A program made the position numbers and the translations under genes. A stretch of DNA of 64,000 nucleotides from Membranipora membranacea (lineage: Eukaryota > Bryozoa > Gymnolaemata > Cheilostomatida > Membraniporidae). Each line of letters begins with the position of its first letter. The first letter of the stretch is position 1. The notes beneath the pieces were generated by a model. The model was not told where the DNA came from. It worked only from the letters and a program-made list of their open reading frames with translations, and made no database searches. The DNA is taken from positions 4,667,501-4,731,500 of the forward strand of contig OU612070.1 of the NCBI GenBank assembly GCA_914767715.1, written 5' to 3'. Positions 35,245 through 47,300 of this stretch are shown here, piece by piece.

Positions 35245-36728
35245 TGAAAACAATACGATAATCAGGGCAAAATAAACAACTGCCAAATGTTAACAATCCT
35301 TATCTAGTTTCATCACCATCATGTTTGCCCCAATCAGAGCGCACTCCAATCACTGATTGAGCAGAAATTCAACTTCCTGTTTAATTCGAGTCAGAACCAC
35401 TTTCAGATTTTATCGTATTATGGTCACTCTCCAGGGCATGAATGTTCTGTAGGTCTACAAATCACAGTTCCATGTAAAAACTTGCCAAAGATGGCTAACC
35501 ATCGGTCAAAGCTAAGACTAAAGGAACGACTTGGTTTATAGCGACATGGAATTGTCAGTAACATTCGGGAAAAGGGTCTTATGTGGACCTAAATGGAGTT
35601 CATCGTCCCACTAGACCGAATAGGGGGCAGAAGGGGGATAATATGAGCCACTAACTACTAACAGTGACGATTGTACAAATATTGTTACATCTCTGATTAT
35701 TACAATGAGAGAACTCCACTAGTACAAAATTTTGTTACCACGCACAAAACCAAAGTTTGCACAGGCTACCGATAAATGCAGAAGTAAGCATGCCAAAACA
35801 GACAAAGCATGAAACCTTTCAAGCAATAGTAGGTAATCGCATGCCGGCCACCTGGGCTTCTGGTACTTGCAAGACTGTGTTTTGCCCAGCCCAATCAATA
35901 TCAATGTCATGTCTAGAACCAACCATCAAAAAACACTGAGATTAGTTGTTTTAGCTAGTTGAAACTGGACATGGGTAGAATAACGTATGCCATCAAGTAT
36001 CAACCAGTTGGTTGGTTGATACAGAACATAGGTAAAGTAGTAAGTACACTGAATTCTTGCACTCTATCTATTAGTATTACTACCTACTAATTGATAGATG
36101 AGGCCGGCCTGAGAGAGCAAAACTTTATAATGAATAAAGATAAAACCTGTTTTCCCTGTCTGTGATAACTGAAATTTTTGAATCTCCTTATTCCTGGCCC
36201 AATGGTACCTGTTTATGGCACATTGCCTGATCTGTTGATGAGAGAAAAAGAACAAATGTCACTATGTAAATACTAAATACACCGTTTTTGTGTTCTGTGT
36301 TTTCCAAAACAGTTTTCTCTTTAATAAATATTGTAGTTTTCTACCTCTGATTGCAAAGAGTGGGCTTTGTAGCCTGTGATCAATCATAGCTTTGGTTAGT
36401 CAAATTACCGAGTATATATTATTTTTAGCAGGACTGGCTTTGAAAACTTGGGCTATGTCATTCCTTCAGTTTATTTTCTTTATTGCATTGAATTTTTGTT
36501 TGTTTCTTGCATTATTTCCTCATTAGCCTTCATCAAAGGTGATAAATGTATGAAAAACACTGGAAATTATGGCCTTGTGTGTGCATGTGCTCCTGTAGTT
36601 TGCCTTTGTTCAGAATCAACCACCGAAAGATTAGAATTGTTGTTACTTTTTGGTGTTTGTGGATATCTATCATGATCATCTTTCTTCTATCCAGTTCATC
36701 TGATCTACTATTCTTCTATATTTAACTT
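35245..36728. other. Upstream flank of BTBD9, no gene seen
   Basis: No credible exon on either strand and no clear repeat up to the transposon at 36736. A GGTTGGTTGAT tract near 36008 is the only short repeat noticed. Confidence 0.5.
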
Positions 36729-37235
36729 AACATGACATACTTGCCAAGTCTCCCTATTTAGGTCGGACCCTCCAGATTTCCACACCCACTTCTGACCGCT
36801 TCCCACTTTCTGTAACTCTCACTTTTTCCTCCAGATTTGAGAGAAAACAGCCCTGGCCTATCCCAATTTTTAAGTAACTATTATTATCCAAGCTTGTTGA
36901 TGAGTCCCAGGGGCCAATGTTATGATGGTAAGTGTTTAAAGTGTAGTTAACATCAGTTTGATATTATAGTTCTAGTACAAAATACAATCATGAAATTATT
37001 TTGGATCAAATATGCGTTTTTAGCCCTTCCAAGTACCAAGAATTGCTCTCAGAGCATCCGAGTCAGCGGCCGGGTCTCTATCCCGGTCCCCATTGGGGCA
37101 TCCCAGCGCCCCTAAACCCGCAGGTGGAGCGCTTGGGTGCTTTGCACCCTCAAAGCACTGGGATGCAGTGACGTATCGCTGAAAATTGAAATATCCCGCT
37201 TTTGAATTTAGATTACTTGGCAAGTATGAACATGA
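36729..37235. mobile_element. Non-autonomous DNA transposon (493 bp), possibly P-superfamily
   Basis: Terminal inverted repeats CATACTTGCCAAGT (36736-36749) and ACTTGGCAAGTATG (37215-37228) bound a 493-bp, non-coding, moderately GC-rich body. Identical 7-mers AACATGA flank it at 36729-36735 and 37229-37235, a target-site duplication. The ends beginning CATACTTGCCAA and the 7-8 bp duplication recall widespread animal elements I associate with the P superfamily; that assignment is from memory. The body holds palindromic stretches near 37060-37180. Confidence 0.75.
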
Positions 37236-38478
37236 ATATATATTATTATTATTACTTATTGGTTTGTCAGATCAGTATAGGCTTTTAATCCCCAAGAGCC
37301 TTTGCCCATGGGCACTTGGTACTTTTGAATGCCCCATTTTGCCTATCTATTTTCACCAAAAAAGCCACCTAGGCTACCTAGCAGGGCAATAATAGGACAT
37401 AATATTATATGTGTATATAACTTGAGAAAATAATGGATTTCTTTAAATCATGCTGTAGTACAGACCAGGCTCTACTCTACTGTCTGATTATGTGTGTGAA
37501 ATTTGGAAGCTTCACCTGTTGTAGTTTGGAAGATATAGAGCTCTGTCTGACAGCACAGCAAGTTTTAAAGAAATCTATTATTTTCTGAAGTTATGAGTCT
37601 TACCCTGTTTGGTTTTTCTTTCGGTGGTTGATACTGGACATTGGCAAATAAGGCATGTAAGTCCCAGCGACCCAGGAGGCAAGCCCCACGAGCCCAGTCT
37701 TTACCGGTGTACTTGTTTATGAAGTAGCAGTACATACAGATACATGGTCGAATGTTATTTCGCACTAATAATTACAGCCTATTGATAAAGACTACTGTGT
37801 TGGTGTGGGGGACAAAGGATAAAAAGTTGGGGTGGGGTGCTCCCCTAAAAGACAAATGAAATTTGCTAGGACAGACTAACTCAGAATAATGAACAGTCTT
37901 TTCTTTGACTTGTTGACACAATGAGTATTTTGTATATAGTCCACCACTTCAAAACATGGGTCTCTGGTGGGCAATATTGACCGTCCACCCTGGTTGTTTT
38001 TAGTTGTAACACAAAAACAGGGGGGGGGGGGAAATCAAAGCATTGCGAGTGCTTCCTGTTTAGGAGTAGAAATGTCGAAGGGATACACAGAACAATTTAC
38101 TTTCTTTTCTGTTGGAGCATGAACAAAAATTTGAAATTATCACCCAATGTGATGCGAACCATACAGATCCTGTGGCCTAACTAGCATGGTAGTAAATAGA
38201 TAGCACATTCCTTGATTGCTTCATCAGAGCTAATTCTGAATTACATGTTGTTAATAGACCTATGGCTCTCGAATATACGTAAAAACTTACACATCCCTTA
38301 AATGATTGTATTATCAACGATAAACACAAAACTACTGTATGCCAGAGGTACTTTTCATGAAACTGGAAAATCCTGGTGTCTTCAGTCCGTCAGATTGAAA
38401 TGCATTTCATAATTTATATTAAAGATATTTCTTATAGGAATTTCATCTTTTTATTCTTAATGCTTTTTAGAGTTCAGC
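37236..38478. other. Upstream flank of PIG-T
   Basis: No credible exon. It contains a G homopolymer near 38022-38032 and the acceptor TGCTTTTTAG at 38461-38470 just before the PIG-T start, which implies an upstream non-coding exon I could not place. Confidence 0.5.
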
Positions 38479-41091
38479 ATGAATCGCCAGCTCACCATAC
38501 TCATCACCACGGTTGTATCATGTTCCATTCTGGTCAGTATAGCTGCAGGAAACGTTGAAAAGCTGACTCTACAGCCATTAGGCAACAAATTAGTTCATGC
38601 AAGGTTTGAATTTAAAACAACAACATCTCCTAGGGATATAGAAAGTGGACATTATCATCTCTTCCCTAAAGCTTTAGGCGAGGTTTTGTCTAAGTATGAT
38701 GTGGAGGAGTTGGATCTGTCCCTAACACAGGGAATGTGGAGGTATCGATACTGGGGCATACCTCTAGAAGGCGCATCTAACCCCTCTGGAGCATCTATTA
38801 TGGCTATATTCAAACATGGAACTGAAGATGTTGACAGTAAATGGAATGGACTAGTCAATTCTCTGGCGGGACTCATTTGTGCCTCACTCAATTTTGCTGA
38901 TAAGAAAAGAACCATAACTCCAAAGTATACATTTAACCCTAGAGGTGTTGTAGACAGTGAGAGAAAGTTTGATCTCTCTCTGTTGAGATATGTAAGTTTG
39001 CCTGAAGAGTTTGTCTGTACTGAAAATCTCACTCCGTGGAAGAAGTTATTGCCTTGCTTTGGTAAAGCTGGACTGTCATCTCTGCTTGGTGCCAAACGTC
39101 TCTTTGAGTCCAACTATCATTCCATCTCCATCACTGTGCGGCCAGTATGTAGCGATGAGCAGTGCGACTCTGTGAAGACTCAGCTCACTCAAGCTTTGTC
39201 TGTTGTCCTCGATCACAATCGTGGCTATCAAGGAGATGCCGACAAGTTCTCTGTAAAATCACTATTTGGAAGTCCTGTATCAACAACCTGCTCAATCGCA
39301 TCGACAAGCGATGTGGTCATCAAGTCACCTGAATCTGGTACATTGGCAACCAACCTAGACCCAACCTCTGCTGAAGTCACCACAAAAGACGGTTTTACCT
39401 ACTCTTCCTTCCCTGTGACACCAAAGTTTGATGTATCAGTAAGCTACCAGACCCCTTCTGGGTATGCTATACCCGACCCGCCCATGCTGTACGCTCACAG
39501 ATTTCTCTCAGGCTACGGACAGGAACTTGGCTCCATTGTATGTGAGATTCATAACAATGCAGAAGAAGATGTACAGATAATCTATACAGACTATATCCCC
39601 TGGTATCTGAGGATGTATGTACATACACTGAGCATAGAGACTAACGAAGGAGTAACTGTCAAACCATCCAAGGTAATCAACTCAATAGTGATACAACGTA
39701 ACACTGTGAAAGACTTCGGACTAAGATTGATAACATAGTTGTTCCCAAGTGTAAACAGGAGTTGTGTTCTTGTTCTGCATGGGCTGACAACCGAAATAGT
39801 TCAAATCTGCCATCATTAAAGACTTAGTTTGAGGCTGCTATTTTGTATCACATCTTACTCTCCACATTATATTCTATCATGTGAGCGATTTCCAGCTTTA
39901 GAATCCAAATATTGAGGAAGTTATGGCCTCTCAAACTTCCAAGGAGACGGCAGTCTATCGGTATTGGGAATCAGCAGGCAATCCCAGTGGTACGCCACAA
40001 CCGTCATACTTATTATGAGTTATTACACTAATAATCACACAGATAAGATGATGATCAAAATTCAGACCTAGGCGGGTCTCGAACCCAGGTCCAAATGGAC
40101 GCTGAGCTATATTGTCTACAGGCTCACTTAGCTGGACCTAGTGGTGCGATGGTAGGGTTGTTGCCTGCAGGTATGTTGACCCACGATCGAGTCCCACCTA
40201 GGTCTGAATTTTGATCATCATCTTATCTGTGTGATTATTAGTGTAATAACTCATAATAAGTATGACGGTTGTGACCTATCACTGGGTAAACATCCACTGA
40301 TTCCCGATGCCGATTGAAGGCGAACACCCTGGAAGTTTGAGAGGCCATAACGTCCTCAATATTTGGATTCTAAAGCTGGAAATCGCTCACATGATAGAAT
40401 AAAATATGGAAAATAAGATGTGATACAAAATAGCGGCCTCAAACTAAGTCTTTAAGAATCCTATAGTTAGACTCAAACAGTCCTTCTTGTCTGAGATTCT
40501 GTTGCTGTTCAATCAACTTATGATATTATTTTTGTATTGCAGATGGCCTATACACCTGGTTTGGATAGAAAGAAGGCATACATGCTCGAACTTCTACTCA
40601 ATCTACCAGCAAACTCCACTACAACTATCCGCTTTGACATTGAGAAACTGTTCCTAAAATGGACAGAATACCTTCCTGATGCTAACTTTGGGTTCTACAT
40701 TCCAGCTGCAATAATTACTGCGGTGCTCCCAGACGCTCCACAAGATACAACTATCCAGTCAATGAAAGAAGGCTACGGTGTAGTTCGGTTATATACTGAA
40801 AAACTTATTGTTCTATTACCTACACCTGATTTTAGTATGCCATATAATGTAATCTGTTTAGCGTGTACTGTAGTAGCACTAGCCTTTGGATCTTGGTACA
40901 ACCTCTCTACTAAGACCATGATTAGACTGACTGAACCTCCCACACCATTCCTGACCAAAGTTACAACCAAAATCAAAGCCATGTTTTTCGTGTCAAAGGA
41001 AAACGAGCCGACTCCAGCTGAAAGTGAAGATGCAGACAAGGCAACTGCTGATGAGCAGGAGGGTGAAGAGTCCAAGCCCAAAACCGAATAG
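38479..41091 (+). CDS. PIGT: GPI transamidase subunit PIG-T, complete, two coding exons
   Basis: Coding exons 38479-39672 and 40543-41091 join in phase 0 to 580 aa (human 578). PIG-T (yeast Gpi16) is an ER membrane subunit of the complex that transfers GPI anchors to proteins, and it is disulfide-linked to the catalytic PIG-K. A signal peptide covers about residues 1-23. Family blocks are HYHLFPKALGEVLSKY, LSLTQGMWRYRYWG, CASLNF, VCTENLTPWKKLLPCFGKAG (Cys180, Cys193), YHSISITVRPVC, HRFLSGYGQELGS and YIPWYLRMYVHTL. Exon 2 has LPANSTTTIRFDIEK, FLKWTEYLPDANFGFY and LPTPDFSMPYNVI, leading into the single membrane helix (about 499-519). The cytosolic tail is acidic and longer than usual. The intron carries a 632-bp fold-back element. 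The start sits 8 bp after a 3' splice site. Confidence 0.95.
39816..40455. mobile_element. 632-bp fold-back element with TTAA flanks in the PIG-T intron
   Basis: Arms of about 253 bp (39820-40072 and 40197-40451) are imperfect inverted copies, beginning AGACTTAGTTTGAGG and ending CCTCAAACTAAGTCT. A spacer of about 124 bp separates them. TTAA stands on both sides (39816-39819, 40452-40455), the insertion target typical of piggyBac-type elements, though the ends lack the usual CCY start. Next to the spacer, each arm carries tRNA-like sequence read outwards. On the minus strand this is GGGTTCGAGACCC, a good box B; on the plus strand it is ACGATCGAGTCCCACC, after GACCTAGTGGTGCGATGG. There is no coding capacity. 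Confidence 0.8.
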
Positions 41092-41395
41092 TCCCATACA
41101 TCCTGTTAGTGAGTCATGCCATCATCATGTAAATATTATGTTGAATGTAGTATATAAGTGGTATATTGTTTGCTTTTTTTTATCATTTTCATAAACATAG
41201 CCAGAAGAAAAATTTGAATAGAGCTATAAATTTGCAATGAAAATAATAATAATACTTCAAAAGTTGCTTTTAAACAAAACTACCTAAGCTATTCCATGTT
41301 TGCCATATCCAATTCCCGATTGGACTAATGTAATACAATCGGCCAGAAAAGCAATAAGAATCTGCTAGTGTTCGTTATTTATAGTGTCTGATTAT
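41092..41395. other. Short convergent 3' region
   Basis: About 300 bp between the PIG-T stop and the stop of the minus-strand 14-exon gene. It is AT-rich with an AATAATAATA run near 41245; nothing else is seen. Confidence 0.5.
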
Positions 41396-44300
41396 TCACT
41401 TATGTTTTGCAGTCTTGGTCTGTTTTGTCTTTGCAGTCTGTTTTGAGTTTGCAGTAGGTTTTGAGTTTCCCTTGCCTGCTGTCTGTTTTTGGCGCAGTTT
41501 ATCGTTTTGGGCTTTGATTTCTTGTACTTTATTCTGCATCGCCATCTTTCGTTTGAACTGAAATAGACAAAAGTAAGAATGTATTTGGGATTGCCCTTCC
41601 CTGTTTTAAAACAGACAACTCCCAAATTAGGAATGCAATACTCCCTCAATGATTCATTGAAATTGTGTTTGCTAACATGAAAATTTTCGGCCAATAAAAG
41701 CAACCTAGATTATACTAAAAGCACATACTGACTCTCGTGATCTGACTGGGCATGTAGATCACTGATAAACTAGGCTATAGTTACCACAAAGTAGATGTCG
41801 TAAGGCTAAGTATAAATCATGCGTGACTTTAAATTGCGCATGTGCAAGAACAATGAGTTTAGTCTAGGTCCTGAGAGAAAATTTGGTCAGGGAGAATGGG
41901 ATAGCCCCTGCATGAACTGCCAATCAAAATCAGCTAATAGTGACAAGAGAGAATAACTATCAATATCAATTCCGCACGCATTGAAGAGCATACCACCAGA
42001 GCAGGTAGCCAATCAGATGGCTTCGGAATTCCGAGGCTCAATTTTGCAGAGATCAGCTCATGCCCAGAGCTGAGCATGCGCAGAATGCTAAAAGCAAAAG
42101 ATATTATTTACCTGCGGGCTGTAGATGTTGTCCATCTCGGGCATGGTAGTGTAGGGAGTATGCTGAATATCTCTGTGAATTCTACCCATGTTTACATTCC
42201 TCCTCTTTATGTCCGTTCCTGCAGGTTTCACTTGGATCACATCTTGCTTTGGTTTTGCGACCTCTTCTACTTTAGCAGGAGTTATCTCTTTGGATCTACT
42301 ATCACAGGATCCAGCCCGGGAGACTAGGCTAAGGCCAGAAGTTTTTCTCCCAAAACGATCAGCACTAACTTTAGCTCTTTGGGCAGAGGCAGGTTTAATT
42401 TGAGTTGCTGTCTTCGAAATTGACTCGGGTTTGCCATGTTGGGCTTCTGGTTTGGGAACATCTGGTTTTTTTTCTGTCTCACTTGGTTTAATTTCTGTCT
42501 CCTTTGGTTGAGGCCCGGCATCTGCGTTTGGCTTCTTTGTGGCATCTTTTTCTTTAGAAGTTTTCTCGGCTGGCTTTCTGAAACTGAATCCTGTGCGATC
42601 AACTCTACTTCTGTGTTGGTATGTTGATCTCACTTGACTTCTGCCTCTGTTGTTATCCGACTTTGCAATCTCCAAACTTGTATCGACATCTTTCTCATTC
42701 ACATCAGCTTTATTTTCTTTGTCGTGATCCCCACTCTTGTCTTGGTTGCTCTTGGCTTCTGCTGCCTTCCTCTCCTTGGATTTCTGTCTGCTTATATGCT
42801 TGCTGACTGGCAGTACACCATAGAGAGATTTCGGAATTTTCAGCTGGAAAAACTTATGCGGTTTCTTCTTTGGCGGAGCTGGTATCTGCATTGGATTGTA
42901 TACTTCCTTCTCTAAGTCCTGATCTTCCTGCTCTAAGTTTTCTAGTGTCATATCCTTGACATTGCCTTTTGGATGGTCAGCTGGTTTGCTTTTCTTTGCT
43001 GATGTGAGCGATAGGCCTGCAAATGTGGTATTGTGTTTGGGTTTGAGAAGACGATCTGAGCTTGCGCTTCCCACCGGTTCCTGAGATGCTGTGTCATGTT
43101 TACTTGTTTTATCTTTCTGTTTATCAGTATTCATCTCAGTGGCAATATCATCAGGCATTTCAAGCTCTTCTTGCTTTCCTTCACTCTCTTTTGGTTGTGA
43201 GCTGACAATTTGACTTAAGTCTGCAAAGGATTTCATGCTGCCAGCATCAGATTTAGCAATCTCCAGAAGAGAACTACAGGTGGTACAAAGTCTAGACTTA
43301 TTGGATCCTTCTCGTGAGTAGATAGATAGCCTCTCTGGTTCTATCTGAGGTGGGTCCAGTGCCTCCCGTCTGGGAGTCAGTATATTTTTTATCTCTTTCT
43401 CTTCATCTTGCTCATCATCATCAAACATCTGTCCAGGCAGGGAAGGTTTGGGTGGAACGAGGCCTTTGGATCTTTTCCTGAGCATTCCCCGCTTCTTTGA
43501 TTCACCATCACTGATATAACCAGGGCCCGCCTCCAAGTTTTGGATGAGCTTCTGAAGCTTGCTCTCAGCATCCTCCTCATATTTTGGTTGGTATTTAACC
43601 TGCAATAGATTGAAGACCACTGAATAGTGCATGAGGTTCCAACAAATTGTCTTTTTCTCTCATGCACCTAATTGATGTTTGGTCTTGAGTATCTAGCCAA
43701 TTATAAAGTCTCACATCCCCTGTCTTGAGATTTGCTTATGCTGGATCACCGGCACAACAATGTATTAGCTCAGCTCTCACCTTGTAGAACTTTGGTTTTG
43801 TGACGTTCCCTCTTGTGACAGTTTGTTTAGATAGCCTGAGCTCCGCTCTTAGTGCGTGGTCTACATCAGTAGTGGTGTGGTTACACATCGGACAGAACAT
43901 TGTCTCCTCCTCACCTCTGTGATCTGTCTCATAACCCTCTGCTTCTCTTCTCTCCCTGCTTCTCTCTCGTGCGTCAGCCATACGCTTACGTACCTGTGAT
44001 CAGTCAATTAGCAAATTATAGTTTGTATGCTCAAAACTTATCGTGAACAGTCAAATAATAAAAAGCTCTACATAGAAGATGATCACTTGATTTTTTTCTG
44101 GATTTACATTTTCCCTAAATTAATCACAAAATAAAACCCACCAACTAGATGTTGTAATGTAGAATGTATGGGATTAAATGACGGATTATCTCTTACTGCA
44201 GGGTACCCATACAATCCCAGCTGACCCTGACGACAGATCCACATATATGTATATATATATATATATATTATATATGCATATATATATATATATAGATAAA

Positions 44301-47300
44301 GTATATATGTATATATATACATATATATGTGTGTACTATAAAAGAGTTATTATGACTGACCTGTTGACTGTAGATGTTTGACATGGGTATAGAGACATAG
44401 GGAGTGTCCACCAGACTGTAGTGAAGTTTCTTCGTCTTCAGAGCATCAGACAGATTCTGTCTTATTACCTGCCTGGCTTTATGAGTTTTCTTCACTTTTC
44501 TCTTCCTCTTTTTCTTTGAGTTTTTATTCTCACCCTCGCTCCCATCTGTTGTGAATCCTTCTGTTGTATAACCTTGGCCTCCGAGATCCGCGCCATCTTC
44601 TGTAAATTATCAGTTAAGGTCTTGTTCATCATAAATCTTTGAGATAAACTTCCAACACGTGAGAAAATATGGCAGAGTTTCAGATTAAAATTAATGAGAT
44701 AAGTTAGAGAGCTCACACCGTCCTGTTGGAACCAAATGCTGATTATACGTCACTACATACCATCTTTGTGATCAGAGTCGACGTCAAACTCTACTTTTCT
44801 CTTATCTGTGATATCCTCTTCTTCTGCTTCCTTAGACTCTCCAGTCTGATTGATCTGACTTTTCTGAGTAGGTCCCTCAGCTTTGTTACCATCAACCCTA
44901 AATAAAAAAAATTGTTTATTATTTTATTATTATATATTAGTTTATAATTATTATATATTCTACGCTTTGAATATGTGATGTGTGCTAATCGCAAATTGAC
45001 ATGCCAACAAACTTTTCTTTAACCGAATCAGGTACAATAGAAACGCATTGTCCCAGAGGCAAGGCAACTCGATCAATTTGTTCTTCTGTGGAAGAATGGG
45101 CTGGTTCATCATTGTATTCTCTCAATGGACTGCTCCTGAATTAAAAGTTATCAGCATTCAGCCCATTATTAGAAAAAGAAAACAGATAGGCAACTTACCG
45201 TTTCTCAGAATTGAGGTGATCAACTTCTGCCTTCTCTTCCTCCTCCTCAGCAGGAGGAGCGGACGGCTCAGGAGAATGATGGGGACGTTCCTCCTCTTCT
45301 GACTTCTCATCTCTAATTCTGATGCTCTTCTACAATATAATGGGTGATTTCAGACTCTCAGTACAGACTGAGCGTCTATTGCCTAATAAATATTAGATCT
45401 GACGAATTGACTCTTGTCATTTTCTATGACTCGATCGTAAATGTCTCAGATCAGAAGCACTTTCCCTCCTACATCAACATTAAACTGACAAAGCCACAGG
45501 AAAAATCAATATATTTGAGATCAAAACATCATGATCTGTCTATCAGCTGATTTTACAGCTTGTGTAATAAACAAAGGGTAGATCCATACCTGAGCATGAA
45601 TCTCTGCAGCTTCCTTCAATGTCAAGCCTGATTTACCCACAATGCTCTTTCCTTCAGGTGACTCGTTTATTGTGCGTAGAGATTTGCCTCCCTCTGATTT
45701 CAAGCTCCTCTTAGAAGTGGATTGTTGCTTGACTTTTTGTTTAGCCTCTAGTGCTCTAATCTGTGCTCTTTTCTTCTCTCTTTCAGCCTGGGGGAAATTA
45801 TTGCACTCATAATCTCATCGGTATATTGACGATTTCATTTGTTTAAAACTATCCAATTGTTCGGGTAATGGTTGTATTAAGAAGATATCAGCACCAACAT
45901 AACATACTGTGTAAGCAATATTAGGTAGATTTATATACTAATAAGCGAGCTAAGTTTTGATGTGGTTTGCAACGAGTAGCCATAGGTAAGTCGGGTGTAT
46001 GAGGAGGTTTGTAACGAGAAGTCATAGGTAAGTCGAGTGTATGAAGAGTTCTTTCTATTGGGTATTAACTTACAGTATCTATGTGTTATAAACTTACCCT
46101 CAACAGTCGACGCCTGATCTTGTCTTTCTTACTCTTCTTGATTTCTAGGATGAAGTTTATTGGTAAATGCATGTACGGAGATTTCTCTTTGTTGGGATTC
46201 TTTCTCTTACGAGGCGGGGTGGGAGAGCGTTTTCTTTTGCTTTCATCTTTCAGAATCCAGTCTACAAAAAATAAAAATCATATCATGAATGTTTTTGGCA
46301 TCAATATTGGTACTTGAACTTTTTACTCATCTGGAAATACCCTGTCTTATACACAGATTGGAATTTAAGAGATCAGATGCATTTTGCTAACTCCTTGTAT
46401 GGAACATTCAATGATATCTTCATTATTTGCGTAATTTACATATCTCGAGCAAGAGCAGAAAAATCTTACTAAGAGGCAATGTATGATGGCTCCGAGTGGT
46501 AGGGGCGCTCCTTACAGCCCTCCTTCTCCTTACTTCTGGATGAGTATCTAGTATTGAGTCTAAAGTTGGTGTCATATTGTTTATTCTCTCCTGGATTTCC
46601 TCCCATTCCTCATCATTGTCAGACTGGAACAAGAGGAATCAATATATTTTTGTATATAGAGTTATAATCTAGAACTAATAGCTGAATGAGTTGTCTGCCA
46701 TTTATCACAAAGAAAACAATTCCAAGATAATTTGTATTATTTCATGACTTGTGATATTAAACTCAAGTAATCAACCACTAAAAATTCCTAATGGTACTTA
46801 CATCTAGTCTGTATTTATCTTTAGTAGGAAACGTCATCTTTGGCTACAAGAGAAAAATCCAGTTATAGATCAATACCAGAATATGTACATAAGAGTCCGA
46901 TATCAGAAATAATTAAGGCTTCATCAATATTGAGCGATCAATAGCGCCAAACGACAAAACAAAAGCAGATGAGAACTAGGGTTGTATGAGAACTATTGGG
47001 AACAAAATGGAAACTTATTCCAAACTGAAAAAAAGAAGAAGATATATTTAGACTGTATAGTGTCATATTTTGACCGAGTATTTTGCTGAAAAGAGGTTCA
47101 GATGTGACAAATGTGAATGATACTTCCCCTGTTATCTATTTAGTTATTTCAGATTTCAAGATTTTAGTTTTATTTTTTATTTGTTCTCAAATACACATAT
47201 AGGAGCCCTTACCTTAGAAGCGGCGGCGTCGTCATCTTCGTCGTCGTCGTCTTCATCACCTTCATCCTTCTCCACAGCCTGAACCTCCTCTCCAGTTCCA

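Noticed and set aside
38655-39113. 152-codon minus-strand ORF
   Set aside because: Shadow of the large PIG-T exon on the opposite strand.
42436-42915. Hydrophobic plus-strand ORFs with Phe/Leu/Cys runs
   Set aside because: Antisense shadows of the Lys/Glu-rich exon 13 of the 14-exon gene.
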